Source: CAYMTR01 sp964393405 (GTDB lineage: Bacteria; Bacteroidota; Bacteroidia; Bacteroidales; Prolixibacteraceae). From it: a DNA stretch of 11,363 bases. Positions 1-6,674 of this stretch are shown here, one piece after another (the first letter of the stretch is position 1; each line of letters begins with the position of its first letter). The position numbers and the translations under genes are program-made. The notes beneath the pieces are model-generated. The model was not told the origin of the DNA, ran no database searches, and saw only the letters and a list, made by a program, of their open reading frames with translations. The DNA lies in contig CAYMTR010000067.1 of the NCBI GenBank assembly GCA_964393405.1, forward strand, positions 1-11,363. Reading direction: 5' to 3'.

Positions 1-10
1 AAAATAAAAC

Positions 11-46
11 AAAAAAAAGGGCTATTGTTTAAATAGCCCTTTTTTG
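11..46 (-). terminator. Bidirectional intrinsic terminator after the glycosidase unit
   Basis: The arms AGGGCTATT (18-26) and AATAGCCCT (32-40) pair perfectly around a 5-nt loop. The stem extends through A/T pairs to about 13-45. Read on the minus strand, the hairpin directly follows the stop codon of the gene ending at 47 and leads into a run of U from the A-tract at 11-18. Read on the plus strand, it leads into T40-T45. It can therefore stop transcription from both sides and marks the end of the two-gene minus-strand unit. Confidence 0.9.
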
Positions 47-1927
47 TTATTCAAATTTCAAAACTTTAAATGAATGGGGAGGTATTGAAATTGAGTATGC
101 ATATTTTTCTTCTTCATATATTTTCCCCCAGAACTTAATTGATTCACGAACGGAAGATTTCACATCAGTCTTTGTAATAAGATCTTTTAAGGTTTTATTT
201 TTTTCCTTCATTACGATCTTTATTTCAGTTTGAGTGTCATTAAAAGAATGTATAATAAAAGTTCCGTTATCATATAAGAATAAGGAAACATCAGAAGGTC
301 CTTCTAATGTGAAACTATTATTTTTTAGAAAAATATCTCTGATTTTGTTAAGAACTTCAATCGGCAGATTGTAAAGATCTGAGAAATTTTCGGGAATTAC
401 CAATAAGAAAAGTGTTGCATTTGAGAATTTTGCCTGATGAAGCAATGGCCAACCTAAGCGATTATTCATTGCTGAGATAATTTCCCATGAATCGTTTGTC
501 TGATATTCTATTTGAGGTATTAAAATAGGAGAGCTTCCTTTGATAATGTTTCTATTCATTAGATAATCACTGGCAATAGCTTTTCTGTCAGTATATTTCA
601 AATCGACAATTTCTCGGATCCCTTTATTTTGCAAGGCATTTAGTAAGCCGGAAGTTATGATTACATTTTTACCGTTTCGTAGTCTTTGAGTTATTTTATC
701 TACAATTAAAGTATCTGCTTTAGCCTGTTCAGTAAGAAGAATTATGTCATCATCTTCAGGGAAGAATGGTACAATATCAATTGGTATTCCAATCATTCCT
801 AAATAGTTTTGGAGAAAGTCTTCACCCGAAGAATGAAAAGGTTTGTAGCTCTTTATTCCGTAAGGATTTCCCAAAAGGTCAATTATCGGTTTAATTTTTT
901 CGATGGAGTAAGCAGCAGCTCTGGCTATAGTCGAAGGATCAATTTGCTTGCCATCAACATTTATAGGTTTAAGCATTTCTTCAGCTTTGAAACTGCAATT
1001 CTCAGAATTCCAAGAAGAAATCCATTCTTTGCGAAGAGGAATCAGCATTTGGCGATAATCAAAAAGAGTAATCTCTGGAGCTTTTGAAAATAATGTAAGC
1101 CAAATTTGTTCGGCGTAGCGCTCGTAATGTTTCATCCCTCCGGTATCAACCCATCCTCCTCCGTTCTTTCCGGGCTTTAAGTTGTCGAAATATTGAAAAA
1201 TTAAATAACTCAAATATGGTTGGAGATGTTGATTGCTCATAATGGCATCGCGGGTTTCAGTTCCGGTGTATATCCCATCAAATATTTCTGGACCGGTTTC
1301 AAGGTCAAATCCAAGACCATGAAAGTGATCGTACCAATTTGGATATTTGATAATCACCTTGACGTCAGGGTTGATCTTTTTAGCAGGTCCGATAATCAGA
1401 TCTTTGGCTGCAGCAGTCATTAATTCGAGTCTGTAATCAGTCCAGCTTCTGTTACCTTTGCCAGTTACACAATGTTCACATTTACAACTTGTGAAAAAGA
1501 AATCATCTAAAATAATTTCATCAAAGAATCCTGCTGTATATTCAATAATTTCCTGAGCTTTGTTTCTTATTTCCGGATTTGAATAACAAAAGGTTTGAAA
1601 TTGATTACTTTCATCAATTGTATAAGTAATACCACCAGCAACCTCAATGCCTTGCGACTTGAAAAAGTTAATTGCTTTGAGTAGAGTAAGTCGGTCAACA
1701 ATAAGTAAATCACGGTGGGTTTCAAGGTATATCTTTTCAACCTTTAACTGTGAAGTAATTTCTTTCCAAGTTGATTTCAACCATTCTTCATCTGACATTT
1801 TTTGCACTTCGTAAGCCCTGACATACACTGCTGTTTTAAAATTTCCGGAATTTAATTCAGCAAAGGAATCAGATATAAAAAACGAGATAAAAATGATTGT
1901 TAGGATAACTTTCACGTTTTTAATCAT
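47..1927 (-). CDS. Secreted TIM-barrel glycoside hydrolase-like protein, family not identified
   Basis: A 626-residue exported protein. Residues 1-23 form a signal peptide (K-rich start, hydrophobic core, SFA before E24) with no lipobox, so a periplasmic location is likely. Residues about 30-300 read like an alternating beta/alpha barrel. The segment around 136-153 (FDEIILDDFFFTSCKCEHC) puts adjacent acids D141 and D142 at the end of a strand, followed by a C148-x-C150-xx-C153 cluster, as in some bacterial glycosidases where cysteines bind metal. E224 (YTGTETRD) is a second acidic candidate at a later strand end. Residues about 355-450 resemble the Rossmann/GATase-like middle domain of GH42-type enzymes, and about 535-626 look like a C-terminal beta-sandwich. 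It lies 29 bp after the GH97 gene on the same strand, so co-transcription and work on a shared glycan are inferred. Similar uncharacterised proteins exist in Bacteroidota from memory. Catalytic activity is inference, and substrate cannot be assigned. Confidence 0.7.
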   Translation of the reverse strand: MIKNVKVILTIIFISFFISDSFAELNSGNFKTAVYVRAYEVQKMSDEEWLKSTWKEITSQLKVEKIYLETHRDLLIVDRLTLLKAINFFKSQGIEVAGGITYTIDESNQFQTFCYSNPEIRNKAQEIIEYTAGFFDEIILDDFFFTSCKCEHCVTGKGNRSWTDYRLELMTAAAKDLIIGPAKKINPDVKVIIKYPNWYDHFHGLGFDLETGPEIFDGIYTGTETRDAIMSNQHLQPYLSYLIFQYFDNLKPGKNGGGWVDTGGMKHYERYAEQIWLTLFSKAPEITLFDYRQMLIPLRKEWISSWNSENCSFKAEEMLKPINVDGKQIDPSTIARAAAYSIEKIKPIIDLLGNPYGIKSYKPFHSSGEDFLQNYLGMIGIPIDIVPFFPEDDDIILLTEQAKADTLIVDKITQRLRNGKNVIITSGLLNALQNKGIREIVDLKYTDRKAIASDYLMNRNIIKGSSPILIPQIEYQTNDSWEIISAMNNRLGWPLLHQAKFSNATLFLLVIPENFSDLYNLPIEVLNKIRDIFLKNNSFTLEGPSDVSLFLYDNGTFIIHSFNDTQTEIKIVMKEKNKTLKDLITKTDVKSSVRESIKFWGKIYEEEKYAYSISIPPHSFKVLKFE

Positions 1928-1956
1928 AACTTTATTTCTACATCAATCAGGATACA

Positions 1957-3900
1957 TTATTCAAACGTGTATACAAATCCTCCGTTAGCCTTGATTGTTA
2001 ATTCAATCATACCATCTTGGTTTTTCTCAACATCCTCAACAGAGAATGAGAAATTGTCGTTTCCTTCAGAAACTTTCATTCCCTTTGAAGATTTAATGAA
2101 CGACAAATTAAGACATAGCTTTTTATCAATATTCTCACCGTTTATACCTGCAATAAACCATTTGTTTTCAAGTCGTCTGGCTATAACTGTGAGTTTGCCG
2201 GGGAACCCATCAACAAATACCGATTCGTCCCATAGAGCAGGGATTTCTTTAATAAGTTCTTTAACAGCTAAAGGAACGGTTGCCATACCTTCAGGTTTCT
2301 CGGCATAATGTTGAACTCCTGATTGAAAAAGTATTGCAGTAGCAAGTTCATAAGCATTGGTTGTCTTTCTTTCAATATTTGGGATTGAGACAAGACACAT
2401 AGGAGTAAAGTCCATTGGAGAAAACACGTTTCTCGTATAGTTTAGCATTGCTCCATGGTTTGGCACATTGTCTGCATCATATTGAGAGAATGTTGCAAAT
2501 TCCATTCCTTTAATAGATTCCATTGAAACAAGGTTAGGGAATGTGCGATGCCAACTTCTTGGATATGTACAACCATGAAAATTAATCGCAAGGTTGTTGT
2601 CAGCAGCGTCGTTCATTAAATCAATATAATACTGAATCATAGACTGACCATCTCCTCCGAAGAAATCAACTTTTACACCTTTAATTCCGATTTGTTTCAA
2701 TTTTCCAAATTCGCTTATTCGTTGCTCGTGTGTTAAGAGCATACTTTTAGGTGAGTACTCAGTATCATTCCATTCACCTGATGAATTGTACCATAAAAGG
2801 AGGCCAACATTCTTTGATTGAGCATATCCTGAAAGTTCAGCAATTTTCTCATATCCGATTTTCCTGTCCCAATCAGCATCAACGAGGCAATATTCCCAGT
2901 TCATGTCAGAAGCATAGTCAACAAACTTCTTTTGAACGTCGTAAATCGTTGAATCATCTTTAAGAAGAACCCAACTCCATGAAGATTTACCTGGTTTAAC
3001 CCAAGAATAGTCTTTGGCAGATTGTGGAGCTGCAAGATCGGTTTCCAAAGTAGATTCAGTAATAGTTTTAAGATCTCCAATTACCATTACTCTCCATGGA
3101 GTTAGCCAAGGTAATTTAGACTGTGGAAATACGTTTCCACCAGTAAAATTTTCAACCTCTTCAGGAAAGCTGATTTGATATGAAGCATCTTGATTTGCAC
3201 TTAGACGACAACCACAATACGAACCATTTAAGTCGCTTTCAGTTATGAGTACCCAATTGTCATTAGTTTTCAGGAGCGCAGGAAGAATCCATCCTTTACC
3301 CATGGGGGAATCTGTTCCGGCTGGAATATCTTGGATATAATGTTCTTCATAAGAAGGGTTTGTGCGACACCAACTAGTTTTTGCTATAGCCATTGGTTGC
3401 ATCCAGGCTCTGGTTTCCTTTGAAAATGAAAATGACGAAAGTTCTTGAGTAATAGATTTTACGTCTTCGCTATTTTCCGGAAAACTGTATCTAAAGGCTA
3501 CACCATCGTTTGAAACCCTGAAAATTATAATCATTTTTTTACCTTCTTTATTTCTGAAAGTAAATGCTTGTTCGTTGCCTTCATAAGAACAATCTTTCGT
3601 CTTTCCATAAAGCAATTGGTAGTTATCGCTTACAACCTTTATTTTAGATGTCGACTCAAGTTTAAGATCAGAAGAAAAGTCAGAGTCTTCCATTATTATG
3701 CCGAGCCGGGAAGGTAGTACTACATCCTGAGCATCTTTTTTTATGTTATAAACTAAATGTCCTTGATCATTTAGATAACAAGCTACATTAATAGATCCAT
3801 CGGGACTAGACAATTTATTGTCATTACTGCAGCTGAAACTTAACGACATTAGCACAAAAGTTAATGTGGTTAGGAAAAAAGGTTTAATGTTTGATTTCAT
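1957..3900 (-). CDS. GH97 family glycoside hydrolase, lipoprotein; alpha-galactosidase-like subgroup likely
   Basis: A 647-residue enzyme with the GH97 layout: N-terminal beta-sandwich (about 29-285), catalytic barrel (about 300-560) and C-terminal beta-sandwich (about 565-647). GH97 enzymes release alpha-linked glucose or galactose from oligosaccharides. Residues 1-24 form a lipoprotein signal with candidate acylated C24 (LSFSC then SNDN), so envelope anchoring is likely. GH97 hallmarks include GVKVDFFGGDGQ with D412, NFHGCTYPRSW (440-450) and RTFPNLVSMES with E461, followed by FSPMDFTP (493-500). The GH97 family contains inverting alpha-glucosidases (SusB type) and retaining alpha-galactosidases. 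Glycine after the histidine in NFHG and D412 at the strand end suggest the retaining group, with D412 as nucleophile and E461 as acid/base. That assignment rests on memory of the family, not an alignment. It is the first gene of a two-gene unit; no SusC/SusD gene is visible nearby. Confidence 0.92.
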   Translation of the reverse strand: MKSNIKPFFLTTLTFVLMSLSFSCSNDNKLSSPDGSINVACYLNDQGHLVYNIKKDAQDVVLPSRLGIIMEDSDFSSDLKLESTSKIKVVSDNYQLLYGKTKDCSYEGNEQAFTFRNKEGKKMIIIFRVSNDGVAFRYSFPENSEDVKSITQELSSFSFSKETRAWMQPMAIAKTSWCRTNPSYEEHYIQDIPAGTDSPMGKGWILPALLKTNDNWVLITESDLNGSYCGCRLSANQDASYQISFPEEVENFTGGNVFPQSKLPWLTPWRVMVIGDLKTITESTLETDLAAPQSAKDYSWVKPGKSSWSWVLLKDDSTIYDVQKKFVDYASDMNWEYCLVDADWDRKIGYEKIAELSGYAQSKNVGLLLWYNSSGEWNDTEYSPKSMLLTHEQRISEFGKLKQIGIKGVKVDFFGGDGQSMIQYYIDLMNDAADNNLAINFHGCTYPRSWHRTFPNLVSMESIKGMEFATFSQYDADNVPNHGAMLNYTRNVFSPMDFTPMCLVSIPNIERKTTNAYELATAILFQSGVQHYAEKPEGMATVPLAVKELIKEIPALWDESVFVDGFPGKLTVIARRLENKWFIAGINGENIDKKLCLNLSFIKSSKGMKVSEGNDNFSFSVEDVEKNQDGMIELTIKANGGFVYTFE

Positions 3901-4034
3901 ATATGTTTAAATTTAAATTCTTGTCGGATGTAACTACATTTCAGATTATGCCTTGAACCTATTTCAATTTATATTTGAATAAGAATAAAGGCAAACATGA
4001 TTGTTTCATCTTAGTTATGAAATTTGGTGAATCA

Positions 4035-4042
4035 CAAATTTA
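4035..4042 (-). promoter_or_regulatory. Candidate -7 element for the GH97 unit
   Basis: Read on the minus strand this is TAAATTTG, a full match to the Bacteroidota -7 form TAnnTTTG, and the only such match I found upstream of GH97. No TTTG-like -33 element is visible at the usual spacing, which weakens the call. It would give a leader of about 130 nt. Confidence 0.33.
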
Positions 4043-4249
4043 TAAAATTGAGTTTATAAAATTCATTATTATAAAACATATTGAAATATAGTTTAGGTAT
4101 TGAATTCTTATTCTACAAAAGAGTAATTCAAAAAAATAAAAAAAGCAAAGTTTAATTTTTCAATATATTCATCTGAAAAAGAGCAGTTATAAATTAGACT
4201 TGATTTAATTAATTTATGGTTCATGGTCAAGTAAATTGTTTCGGAATTC

Positions 4250-4280
4250 TTTGATTATTATCGGGAAAGTTATATTTTTG
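4250..4280 (+). promoter_or_regulatory. rpsA promoter (Bacteroidota primary sigma type)
   Basis: TTTG at 4250-4253 (-33) and TATTTTTG at 4273-4280 (-7, fits TAnnTTTG) are separated by 19 bp, matching the Bacteroidota primary-sigma consensus. Transcription would start near 4287, giving a leader of about 50 nt before the rpsA ATG. The leader has no Shine-Dalgarno-like purine tract, which is usual in this phylum. Confidence 0.75.
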
Positions 4281-4338
4281 CCGCGCGTTTATAAAATCAA
4301 TATAATGTCTAACTTATTAAATTACAAACACAATTTAG

Positions 4339-6276
4339 ATGACTGAAGAATTAAAAGAAAATGTTGAGCAACCGGAAGAAGTAGCTCCTCAAACAGAAGA
4401 AACAACAGCTATTGTTGAAGAACAGGTTGAAGAACCGATTGTTGAAATTAAGAAAAAGACTGCAAAAAGTAACATTCAAAAAAGGCCGGCAACTAGTGCT
4501 GAAGCCGATGAAGACTTCAATTGGGAAGAACTAGAATCACAAAAAGGCGGTAAGAAGTCCAAGAATTGGGAAGAATTAGAGTTAAAGTATAACGAGACTT
4601 TATCAACAATTCAAGATAAAGAATGTGTTGATGGGTATGTTATTTCAATGAATAAACGTGAAGTCGTTATTAACATTGGATACAAATCAGACGGTATTGT
4701 AAGTTTGAATGAGTTCCGTTACAATCCTGATTTGAAAGTTGGTGATAAAGTTGAAATTTATGTCGAAAATCTTGAAGACAAAAAAGGTCAGCTTACACTT
4801 TCACACAAGAAAGCACGTGCACTTCGTTCATGGGATCGTGTAAACGAAGCTATGGAAAAAGACGAAGTGATCAAAGGATATATCAAATGCCGCACTAAGG
4901 GTGGTATGATCGTTGACGTATTTGGAATCGAAGCATTCCTTCCTGGTTCACAGATTGATGTTAAACCAATTCGCGACTACGATGTTTATGTAAATAAAAC
5001 AATGGAATTTAAGGTGGTTAAGATCAACCATGAATTCCGTAATGTAGTTGTTTCTCATAAAGCTCTTATTGAAGCTGAACTTGAACAGCAGAAGAAAGAT
5101 ATTATTGGTAAGTTAGAAAAAGGACAGGTTCTTGAAGGAACTGTTAAAAATATCACATCATACGGTGTATTCATCGATCTTGGTGGTGTTGATGGACTTA
5201 TCCATATCACAGACCTTAGTTGGGGTAGGGTTACACATCCGAATGAAATCGTTGAATTGGATCAGAAAATCAATGTTGTTATACTTGACTTCGATGATGA
5301 CAAGAAGCGTATTGCATTAGGTTTGAAACAGCTTACTCCTCATCCATGGGATAACCTTGACGCTAATCTTAAAGTTGGTGACTCAGTTAAAGGTAAAGTT
5401 GTTGTTTTGGCTGATTATGGTGCATTTGTTGAGATTGCAACCGGAGTTGAAGGTCTTATACACGTTTCAGAGATGAGCTGGAGCCAGCATTTACGTAGTG
5501 CACAGGACTTCCTTGCAGTTGGAGATGAAGTTGAAGCTCAGATTTTGACTCTTGACAGAGAAGAACGTAAAATGTCACTTGGTATTAAACAACTTAATGT
5601 TGATCCATGGGAAAAAATCGAAGACCTTTATGCTGTAAGTTCAAAACACACAGCTAAGGTTCGTAACTTTACTAATTTTGGAGTTTTTGTAGAAATTGTA
5701 GAGGGCGTTGACGGATTGATTCATATTAGCGATTTAAGCTGGACTAAGAAAATCAAACATCCATCTGAATTTACATCAATAGGAGCAGAAATTGAAGTTG
5801 TTGTTCTTGATATAGATAAAGAAAATAGGCGTTTGAGCTTAGGGCACAAACAACTTGAAGAAAATCCATGGGATGTTTTCGAAACAATATTTACAGTTGA
5901 TTCAATCCACGAAGGTACAATTGTTGAATTGTTCGACAAGGGTGCAGTAATTGCTCTCCCTTATGGTGTAGAAGGTTTCGCAACTCCAAGGCATCTTACA
6001 AAAGAAGACAACTCATCTGTAAATGTAGAAGATAAACTTCCTTTTAAGGTTATCGAATTTTCAAAAGCAGCTAAAAGGATTATCCTTTCTCATTCAAGAG
6101 TATGGGAAGATGTAAAGCGTGCTGAAGAAAAGGAAACTAAGAAAGCACAGAATAAGCAGGCAGCAAAAACTGTCAAAAATGTAAATGACAACGTTGAGAA
6201 AACTACTTTAGGTGATATTTCAGATCTTGCAGCTTTGAAAGACGAAATGGAAAAGGTAGAAAAAGGAAAAAAATAA
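4339..6276 (+). CDS. rpsA: 30S ribosomal protein S1
   Basis: A 645-residue S1 protein that binds mRNA on the small ribosomal subunit and helps bring transcripts to the decoding site. This matters in a phylum that rarely uses Shine-Dalgarno pairing. Six S1 OB-fold repeats are visible at about 94-158, 174-242, 262-332, 346-417, 434-505 and 520-588. Repeats 3-5 are the most regular (YGVFIDLGGVDGLIHITDLSW, YGAFVEIATGVEGLIHVSEMSW and FGVFVEIVEGVDGLIHISDLSW type cores), each ending in an LGxKQL...PW linker. The first 60 residues are acidic and low-complexity, and a Lys/Glu-rich tail follows repeat 6; both are expected in Bacteroidota S1. NWEELE occurs twice, at 61-66 and 76-81. The ATG at 4339 follows its own promoter. 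The STAS and RNase Z genes follow closely and may receive read-through transcription, as no terminator lies in the 47-bp gap. Confidence 0.97.
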   Translation: MTEELKENVEQPEEVAPQTEETTAIVEEQVEEPIVEIKKKTAKSNIQKRPATSAEADEDFNWEELESQKGGKKSKNWEELELKYNETLSTIQDKECVDGYVISMNKREVVINIGYKSDGIVSLNEFRYNPDLKVGDKVEIYVENLEDKKGQLTLSHKKARALRSWDRVNEAMEKDEVIKGYIKCRTKGGMIVDVFGIEAFLPGSQIDVKPIRDYDVYVNKTMEFKVVKINHEFRNVVVSHKALIEAELEQQKKDIIGKLEKGQVLEGTVKNITSYGVFIDLGGVDGLIHITDLSWGRVTHPNEIVELDQKINVVILDFDDDKKRIALGLKQLTPHPWDNLDANLKVGDSVKGKVVVLADYGAFVEIATGVEGLIHVSEMSWSQHLRSAQDFLAVGDEVEAQILTLDREERKMSLGIKQLNVDPWEKIEDLYAVSSKHTAKVRNFTNFGVFVEIVEGVDGLIHISDLSWTKKIKHPSEFTSIGAEIEVVVLDIDKENRRLSLGHKQLEENPWDVFETIFTVDSIHEGTIVELFDKGAVIALPYGVEGFATPRHLTKEDNSSVNVEDKLPFKVIEFSKAAKRIILSHSRVWEDVKRAEEKETKKAQNKQAAKTVKNVNDNVEKTTLGDISDLAALKDEMEKVEKGKK

Positions 6277-6300
6277 TATTTTAACGTGCATTTTGTTTTT

Positions 6301-6308
6301 GAAATTTG
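6301..6308 (+). promoter_or_regulatory. Weak candidate -7 element for the STAS-rnz pair
   Basis: GAAATTTG matches TAnnTTTG except at the first base and lies 15 bp before the ATG at 6324, with downstream GTACC resembling common Bacteroidota start regions. No good -33 TTTG is seen at the right distance. If used, the transcript would have a very short leader. Confidence 0.3.
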
Positions 6309-6323
6309 TACCTTGCTTTAGCT

Positions 6324-6674
6324 ATGGATTATAAAGTCGACAAAAAAGAAAAATATGTTGTAGTTACAGTAACTTCAGAAAAACTTAACACAACTAATGC
6401 ACCTGACCTAAAATCAGAATTTGTGATGATTACCAGTCAAGGCACTAAGAATATGGTTCTTGACTTAAGTAATTGCCAATATTGTGATTCGTCAGGGTTG
6501 AGTGCAATTCTCGTTGCAAACAGGCTTTGTGAGCAATCAGAGGGCAAATTTGTAGTAACTGGTTTACAACCCGAAGTTGAAAGTTTAATTAAAATTTCAC
6601 TTCTTGATACTATCCTTAACATAAAGGATAGTCTTGACGAAGCAGAAGCATATATGGAAAATGAGTTGAATTAA
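6324..6674 (+). CDS. STAS-domain protein, anti-sigma-factor-antagonist type
   Basis: A 116-residue single-domain protein of the SpoIIAA/RsbV type. In that family a small STAS protein switches partners according to phosphorylation of one serine. The core NCQYCDSSGLSAIL (about 50-63) carries the expected phospho-site: S56 directly after D55, in the position of the phosphorylated serine of SpoIIAA. The start is set at ATG 6324. The frame is open from a TTG at 6306, but that codon falls in a promoter-like stretch. The stop codon TAA (6672-6674) shares its last base with the ATG of RNase Z, so translation of the two is probably coupled. No kinase, phosphatase or sigma factor is visible in the window, so its partner is unknown. 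Bacteroidota generally lack sigma-B, which makes another target likely. From memory, the STAS-rnz linkage recurs in Bacteroidota. Confidence 0.92.
   Translation: MDYKVDKKEKYVVVTVTSEKLNTTNAPDLKSEFVMITSQGTKNMVLDLSNCQYCDSSGLSAILVANRLCEQSEGKFVVTGLQPEVESLIKISLLDTILNIKDSLDEAEAYMENELN
6609..6632 (+). other. Stem-loop near the 3' end of the STAS gene
   Basis: ACTATCCTT (6609-6617) and AAGGATAGT (6624-6632) form a perfect 9-bp stem with a 6-nt loop, about 40 nt before the stop codon that overlaps the RNase Z start. No U-tract follows, so it is not an intrinsic terminator. It could influence translation coupling or mRNA stability, or be chance. Confidence 0.45.

Larger units (their letters stand above)
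3901..4338. other. AT-rich divergent intergenic region between GH97 and rpsA
   Basis: This 438-bp stretch separates two divergently transcribed units and contains no convincing gene. It holds the rpsA promoter at its right end, one possible minus-strand -7 element for GH97 near 4035-4042, and three copies of TTATAAAA at 4040, 4054 and 4069. The rest is AT-rich without clear structure. A small RNA could be hidden here, but nothing in the sequence shows one. Confidence 0.7.

Noticed and set aside
1967..2308. A 113-codon plus-strand open frame opposite the GH97 C-terminal domain
   Set aside because: It is fully antisense to a recognisable GH97 domain and its translation has no family resemblance.
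3809..3822. Inverted repeat GACAATTTATTGTC near the 5' end of GH97
   Set aside because: Arms of only six mostly A/T pairs with a two-base centre and no U-tract on the minus strand; too weak to call.
3906..3917. Perfect palindrome TTTAAATTTAAA just upstream of the GH97 start
   Set aside because: Only A and T in an AT-rich spacer; such palindromes arise readily by chance and nothing else supports an operator.
5343..5875. Repeated CCATGG sites at spaced positions in rpsA
   Set aside because: They encode the PWD/PWE linkers between homologous S1 repeats, so protein homology explains them.
6074..6088. Inverted repeat AAAGGA-TTA-TCCTTT near the end of rpsA
   Set aside because: Short stem encoding the conserved KRIILSHS segment of S1 repeat 6, with no T-tract.
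6306..6323. TTG start at 6306 for the STAS protein
   Set aside because: The six extra residues add nothing conserved, and the TTG overlaps a promoter-like element. ATG 6324 gives the usual STAS N-terminus.
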